Source: DAOTVS01 sp034436375
GTDB taxonomy: Bacteria; Chloroflexota; Anaerolineae; SpSt-313
DNA length: 18,848 bases
Direction: 5' to 3'
Assembly: GCA_034436375.1 (NCBI GenBank)
Contig: DAOTVS010000016.1
Span: 1 to 18,848 of the forward strand
The first letter of the stretch is position 1; every line of letters starts with the position of its first letter. The notes under the pieces are model-generated. The model worked only from the letters and a program-made list of their open reading frames with translations. It did no database searches and had not been told where the DNA came from. The translations under genes and the position numbers were made by a program. Below, piece by piece: positions 14,023 through 18,848 of this stretch.

Positions 14023-14234
14023 CCGTCTGCAGTTGCCTCGACCGTGACGCATGGGCTTGGCGCCTGTTGCGATGGCTCGCCGGACATACTCCGATGGAGC
14101 ATGTCGCCTGGGTCGTGGGTTTTCTGCCCGGTTGTGCAGCGGCTGAGCGCTGCTATGGCGGTTACAGCGCTTCCGGACGCTGAAACTGCCCTGGCAGCGC
14201 AGAGCGGGCCGCTGTCGCGCGAAGGAGGTTCCTG

Positions 14235-16019
14235 ATGGCCGCCTATCCTGCAGTCCGCCGGTCTTTCCGTTGGCTATTGGTGCTCTTCGTCGTCACTCTC
14301 TTGATCCCCCCTCTGGCTTCATCGGCGGCGACCCCAGCCTTTCGCGGTGAGTATTACAACAACCGCACGCTGAGCGGCGCACCGGCGCTGGTGCGCGACG
14401 ATGCCGCCATCAATTTCGCCTGGGGCGCCGGGTCACCGGGCCCGGGCGTTGCCGCCGACAACTTTTCCGTCCGCTGGACCAACTTTGTCAGCTTTGAGGC
14501 AGGCAGCTACCGCTTTACCGTGCGCACCGACGATGGCGTGCGGCTCTGGGTCGACGACAACCTGATCATCGACCACTGGGCAGACCAGCCAGCCACTTCA
14601 TACACTGCGGACCGCACCTTGGGGGCTGGATATCATTCGATTCGTATGGAATACTATGAGGCCTATGGCAATGCGGTAGCCCAGCTTTCGTGGCAAAAGC
14701 TCAGCTCCAGTGGCAGCTTTCCCCAATGGAAGGGCGAGTATTTCAACAATACCGGCCTCTCGGGCACACCCGTCCTGGTGCGCAACGACACCGATATCAA
14801 CTTCAATTGGGGCAATGGCTCTCCCGGGGCTGGGGTGCCCGCCGACAATTTCTCTGCGCGCTGGACGCGACAGCTCACTTTCAACGCCGGCACCTACACC
14901 TTTACAGCAGTCAGTGACGACGGCGTCCGGGTCAAGGTCGATGGCGCCATGGTCATCAATCGCTGGGTAGACCAGCCCGCCACCACCGTCACTGGCAATA
15001 TCACACTGAACGCGGGCGCTCATACCGTCGTGGTGGAATACTATGAGCGGGGAGGCGCCGCTCAGGTGCGCGTGAGCTGGGCCGGGGGTGGATCCTCGGG
15101 GCCAAGTGTGATTGTGGTTGACGACTGGGGCGCCGGCTTTGTGCGTGGCGGCAATCTGGGCAATTTCCACGCCAGCACCTGGGGTTATGGCAATCATCTC
15201 TGGTGGATGTGGAACAATACCAGCGCCATCTATAGCTGGGCCAAGTGGGTGCCCACGTTGCCAGGGGCCGGCACCTATGAAGTGCAGGTATACGTCGCCA
15301 GCCACAATATGAGCACAACCAGTGCGCGCTATCGCATCTACCACAACGGCACGCGCAATGATCGCGCTATTTCGCAGGCCATCTACTCGGACCAGTGGGT
15401 GAGCCTGGGCTCCTATACCTTTAGCGGGACTGGCAACGAGTACGTTTACCTGAGCGGCGCCACAGGCGAGCCCTACTGGACGCGGCAGGTGGGCTTTGAT
15501 GCCGTGCGCTTTATCCGCGTCGGCGGGAGCAGCCCGACCCCCACCCCTGCGCCCAACCTTCCTTCTTGCAGCATCTATCCAATAGCCGGTTTTGGCGCTC
15601 TGTGGAACGCCAACGCCCAGGTGCGCAACTGCCTCAGTTGCGCCACCGAGCCAGAAAAGTCCCTGCCAATGGGCGAGCAAACGTTCCAGAACGGCGTTAT
15701 GTTCTGGCGCTCGGATACGGATGTGATCTATGTGGTCTTTAAGGATGGTACCTGGCAGCAGTTTAACGATACCTGGCAGGAGGGTCAGCCCGAAACGGAC
15801 CCCAATATCGTGCCCCCGGCTGGGCTTTACCAGCCGAAGCGGGGTTTCGGCAAGTTGTGGCGGGAAAACGCGGTCGTCCGCAGCAAGTTGGGCTGGGCGA
15901 CCATAGACGAGCGGGCGATGACAGGGGCGGTGGAGCCCTTCCAGGGCGGCGTGATGCTCTGGAGTCCGCAACTCGGCATCTATGCTTTCTGCAACGACGG
16001 GCGGTGGATACACAATTAG
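14235..16019 (+). CDS. Secreted PA14-PA14-golvesin-type protein with C-terminal repeats
   Basis: A 594-residue exported protein, probably carbohydrate-binding or part of the cell surface. Signal peptide at 1-32 (FRWLLVLFVVTLLIPPLASS then AA). Two tandem PA14 domains follow (about 35-153 and 164-283), each with the YYNN/YFNN-LSG start, a DDGVRLWVDD or DDGVRVKVDG core and a W-x-DQPAT segment. Residues about 292-428 resemble the golvesin C-terminal domain (VDDWGAGF ... GFDAVRFIRV). After a Ser/Pro/Thr linker, two repeats share the pattern GFG-x-LW-x(2)-NA-x-VR...FQ-x-GVM-x-W...DG-x-W (about 451-508 and 536-591). No catalytic domain is seen. GAAGGAGG precedes ATG 14235. Confidence 0.9.
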   Translation: MAAYPAVRRSFRWLLVLFVVTLLIPPLASSAATPAFRGEYYNNRTLSGAPALVRDDAAINFAWGAGSPGPGVAADNFSVRWTNFVSFEAGSYRFTVRTDDGVRLWVDDNLIIDHWADQPATSYTADRTLGAGYHSIRMEYYEAYGNAVAQLSWQKLSSSGSFPQWKGEYFNNTGLSGTPVLVRNDTDINFNWGNGSPGAGVPADNFSARWTRQLTFNAGTYTFTAVSDDGVRVKVDGAMVINRWVDQPATTVTGNITLNAGAHTVVVEYYERGGAAQVRVSWAGGGSSGPSVIVVDDWGAGFVRGGNLGNFHASTWGYGNHLWWMWNNTSAIYSWAKWVPTLPGAGTYEVQVYVASHNMSTTSARYRIYHNGTRNDRAISQAIYSDQWVSLGSYTFSGTGNEYVYLSGATGEPYWTRQVGFDAVRFIRVGGSSPTPTPAPNLPSCSIYPIAGFGALWNANAQVRNCLSCATEPEKSLPMGEQTFQNGVMFWRSDTDVIYVVFKDGTWQQFNDTWQEGQPETDPNIVPPAGLYQPKRGFGKLWRENAVVRSKLGWATIDERAMTGAVEPFQGGVMLWSPQLGIYAFCNDGRWIHN

Positions 16020-16165
16020 TGGCTTCCCGCACTGGTTTTGATGGGCCGGAGTTGCTCTCCTGCAGATAACGGGTACTCATCAAAACCTGGGCAGGGGCCC
16101 ACCGGCCTGTTATCCGCAAGGGGGCGCATCAACCTGCTGCGGACATTTAGCACTCTGCGCGTTCG

Positions 16166-16200
16166 GATGCTGGCACTCTCATAACAAGAGTGCCAGCATC
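16166..16200. promoter_or_regulatory. Distal CIRCE-like palindrome / possible terminator
   Basis: GATGCTGGCACTC (16166-16178) and GAGTGCCAGCATC (16188-16200) are perfect 13-bp arms with the nine-base spacing of CIRCE; the core GGCACTC-N9-GAGTGCC is a known CIRCE variant. TTCTTTTCC follows, so on RNA the same sequence could end the PA14 transcript. A CIRCE half-site TTAGCACTC lies just upstream at 16147-16155. Confidence 0.6.
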
Positions 16201-16224
16201 TTCTTTTCCGAATCGGCATCGAAC

Positions 16225-16258
16225 CGCGAAAGAACGAGGAATCTCGCGAAAAAACGAG
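16225..16258 (+). repeat. 14-bp direct repeat pair at 20-bp period
   Basis: CGCGAAAGAACGAG (16225-16238) and CGCGAAAAAACGAG (16245-16258) differ at one base and are two helical turns apart, about 100 bases upstream of the groESL -35. A regulator site is possible; nothing else identifies it. Confidence 0.5.
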
Positions 16259-16339
16259 CTGAAAATAGAATGAGTGAGTTATTCCCACCTGGTCCTCGTT
16301 TTTATTCCTTCCGCTTTTGCCAATCCCGTATGTTCCCAC

Positions 16340-16368
16340 TTGCCATTTTAGAGCATTTGCGCTATGAT
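16340..16368 (+). promoter_or_regulatory. groESL sigma-70 promoter
   Basis: TTGCCA (16340-16345), 17 bases, TATGAT (16363-16368). The predicted start near 16375 puts the CIRCE element at about +5 to +31, the usual repressing position. Confidence 0.8.
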
Positions 16369-16379
16369 AGTGCCCGTGC

Positions 16380-16406
16380 TTAGCACTCAAGGGCATAGAG
16401 TGCTAA
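16380..16406. promoter_or_regulatory. CIRCE operator (HrcA site)
   Basis: TTAGCACTC-N9-GAGTGCTAA matches the CIRCE consensus at every base. HrcA repressor binds it and releases it on heat stress when GroEL is titrated away. It lies just after the promoter and 43 bases before the groES ATG. hrcA itself is not in the window. Confidence 0.97.
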
Positions 16407-16449
16407 AATAAGAGCGTAGTTCACCAGAGTTGAAGGAGGGTTTGTAAAG

Positions 16450-16743
16450 ATGGCGCTGAATATCAAGCCCCTGGGTGACCGCGTTGTGGTTGAGCCGATC
16501 GAGAAGGAAGAGACCACGGCCAGCGGCCTCGTGCTCCCAGAGACGGCCAAGGAAAAGCCGCAGGAGGGCACCGTGGTCGCTGCGGGTCCCGGCCACATGA
16601 ACGAAGACGGCACCCGTCTGCCCATGGACGTCAAGGTGAATGACCGCGTGCTGTATGCCAAGTACGCCGGCACCGAGTTCAAGGTGGGCGACAAGAAGTA
16701 TCTTATCCTCGGCGAGAAGGACATTCTCGCCATCCTTGAGTAA
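16450..16743 (+). CDS. groES: Co-chaperonin GroES
   Basis: Seven-fold cap of the GroEL chamber in the cytoplasm. The 97 residues match the family length: NIKPLGDRVVVEP at the start, the mobile GroEL-binding loop EETTASGLVLPETAKEKP (about 20-37), the EGTVVAAGPG segment and the C-terminal YLILGEKDILAILE. GAAGGAGGG lies about 10 bases before the ATG. It is first in the groES-groEL operon, 32 bases from groEL, behind a sigma-70 promoter and CIRCE. Confidence 0.98.
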   Translation: MALNIKPLGDRVVVEPIEKEETTASGLVLPETAKEKPQEGTVVAAGPGHMNEDGTRLPMDVKVNDRVLYAKYAGTEFKVGDKKYLILGEKDILAILE

Positions 16744-16775
16744 TCACCGCTAGATAACAGAAGGAGCGTATAGAG

Positions 16776-18416
<1,641 letters not shown>

Positions 18417-18442
18417 ACCGATAAGCCTGGTGAACTGCACAG

Positions 18443-18478
18443 CGGCCCTGGGGAAAGCCCCCAGGGCCGTGGCTTTTT
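18443..18478 (+). terminator. Rho-independent terminator of groESL
   Basis: CGGCCCTGGGG (18443-18453) pairs with CCCCAGGGCCG (18459-18469) around AAAGC, followed by TGGC and TTTTT. It ends 62 bases after the groEL stop. Confidence 0.92.
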
Positions 18479-18504
18479 GTAGTGAACCCGTAAGTTGAGC
18501 TAAC

Positions 18505-18544
18505 ACTACAGCCGTACTTACCCATCGGGGCGCGGATCCCATCC
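18505..18544 (-). repeat. 40-bp repeat, copy 2 (inverted relative to copy 1)
   Basis: Exact reverse complement of 168-207. It begins ACTACAGCCGTACTTACC and ends GGATCCCATCC. It lies 27 bases beyond the groEL terminator. Confidence 0.85.
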
Positions 18545-18549
18545 GGGCA

Positions 18550-18566
18550 ACCCGCCCAATCCCCCC
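18550..18566 (+). repeat. 17-bp direct repeat, copy 2
   Basis: ACCCGCCCAATCCCCCC, identical and co-oriented to 112-128. Here it sits five bases after the 40-bp repeat, while at the left end it is separated from it by 39 bases and in the opposite relative orientation. Confidence 0.75.
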
Positions 18567-18713
18567 TCCCGGGTCAGAGCCGGGCAGGCGCACAGCGCCT
18601 TTGCCGGCTGTTACCGGGAGCCGGCTGGATCAAGTGCGGTTGCAGTACTAAGAACGCCTAACAAAACCGCGGCGCACTATGGGCCTTCGCCACGTCGGAT
18701 ACCCCCACCCGTA

Positions 18714-18741
18714 TTTCCCGCCCCCTGCAGGGGGCGGGAAA
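18714..18741. repeat. 28-bp perfect palindrome
   Basis: TTTCCCGCCCCCTG followed by CAGGGGGCGGGAAA is its own reverse complement over 28 bases with no spacer, with a central PstI-type CTGCAG. As RNA it would form a 12-bp stem with a four-base loop. No T-run follows. Confidence 0.9.
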
Positions 18742-18848
18742 GGGGCCGGGGGGATGGGCGTTGCATGTAGCGCCATCTGCACCACAGGTCTTGTCAGGCA
18801 CTCTAAGCTGCGGCGACGTGGCCGAGGCGAGGCTTCCGCCGAGTCGCC

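Larger units (their letters stand above)
13825..14234. other. Structured intergenic region
   Basis: The 410-base gap between the zinc-ribbon and PA14 genes holds the 29-bp inverted repeat at 13864-13964, a possible 42-residue ORF, a CCACAAC/GTTGTGG hairpin (13988-13994 with 14003-14009), and a GACATACTCC/GGAGCATGTC hairpin with one mismatch (14083-14092 with 14096-14105). A 75-residue frame at 13956-14183 has no ribosome-binding site and I do not accept it. No clear promoter for the PA14 gene was found. Confidence 0.6.
16020..16449. other. Upstream region of groESL
   Basis: No gene. It contains a possible 10-bp stem GGTTTTGATG/CATCAAAACC (16034-16043 with 16078-16087) after the PA14 stop, a CIRCE half-site TTAGCACTC (16147-16155), a CIRCE-like palindrome (16166-16200), two near-identical 14-base direct repeats (16225-16238 and 16245-16258), the groESL promoter and a perfect CIRCE. 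Confidence 0.7.
18479..18848. other. Non-coding repeat-rich region
   Basis: No gene is visible in these 370 bases. They contain TGTAGTG/CACTACA inverted heptamers (18478-18484 with 18504-18510), the inverted copy of the 40-bp repeat, the 17-bp direct repeat, small hairpins AGGCGC/GCGCCT (near 18587-18600) and GCCGGCT/AGCCGGC (18603-18609 with 18619-18625), and a 28-bp perfect palindrome. The last 37 bases (GGCGAC...GTCGCC) can fold but I cannot identify an RNA. Confidence 0.6.

Noticed and set aside
13956..14183. 75-residue frame before the PA14 gene
   Set aside because: Starts inside the right arm of the inverted repeat, has no ribosome-binding site and no recognisable features.
14598..16013. 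471-residue open frame on the minus strand
   Set aside because: Antisense to the PA14 protein, which has a signal peptide, domains and a ribosome-binding site; the shadow has none.
18812..18848. tRNA-like start (GTGGCCGAGG) at the end of the window
   Set aside because: The sequence does not continue into a recognisable D-arm or anticodon arm before the window ends, and GGCGAC/GTCGCC already closes as a short hairpin.

Overview
The window is GC-rich bacterial chromosome, most likely from a member of the Chloroflexota (Anaerolineae-like). This is an inference from gene content: a pst operon carrying a thioredoxin-type arsC, a sulfite-exporter/DUF1634 pair, a tungsten/molybdenum aldehyde oxidoreductase, a PA14/golvesin-type secreted protein and a CIRCE-controlled groESL. 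No rRNA, tRNA, CRISPR array, transposase or integrase is visible.

Layout. Bases 1-482 hold no gene but several hairpins and one copy of a 40-bp repeat. From 7092 down to 483 (minus strand) runs a tight phosphate operon, pstS-pstC-pstA-pstB-arsC-phoU, followed by a GT39-type membrane glycosyltransferase. Most junctions overlap or nearly touch. A 16-bp hairpin separates pstS from pstC. Upstream of pstS are four TTNANN-like hexamers at exact 11-bp spacing and an extended -10, resembling a Pho box. A small membrane protein with a SHOCT-like tail diverges from pstS and is preceded by a perfect sigma-54-type -24/-12 element. A LysR regulator (minus) diverges from a TauE/SafE exporter plus DUF1634 protein (plus), with overlapping promoters around an inverted repeat.

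From 10,000 on everything is on the plus strand: a strong promoter leading into an inverted repeat and a poorly resolved zinc-ribbon gene closed by a textbook terminator; an AOR-family oxidoreductase; a double zinc-ribbon protein with its own promoter; a 29-bp perfect inverted repeat whose left arm contains the ribosome-binding site of a possible 42-residue cysteine-rich peptide; a secreted PA14-PA14-golvesin-repeat protein; and groES-groEL under a perfect CIRCE operator, with a second CIRCE-like palindrome 180 bp upstream. After groEL comes a terminator, then non-coding repeats including an inverted copy of the 40-bp repeat and a 28-bp perfect palindrome.

Functional picture. The left half takes up phosphate under starvation, with arsenate reduction built into the same transcript because arsenate enters by phosphate transporters. 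The middle handles sulfur-anion export under LysR control. The right half is redox metabolism, a cell-surface protein and the main chaperonin. The least explained signals are the sigma-54-like element, the riboswitch-like 29-bp hairpin with its small ORF, the overlapping frames at 10156-10489, and the duplicated CIRCE.
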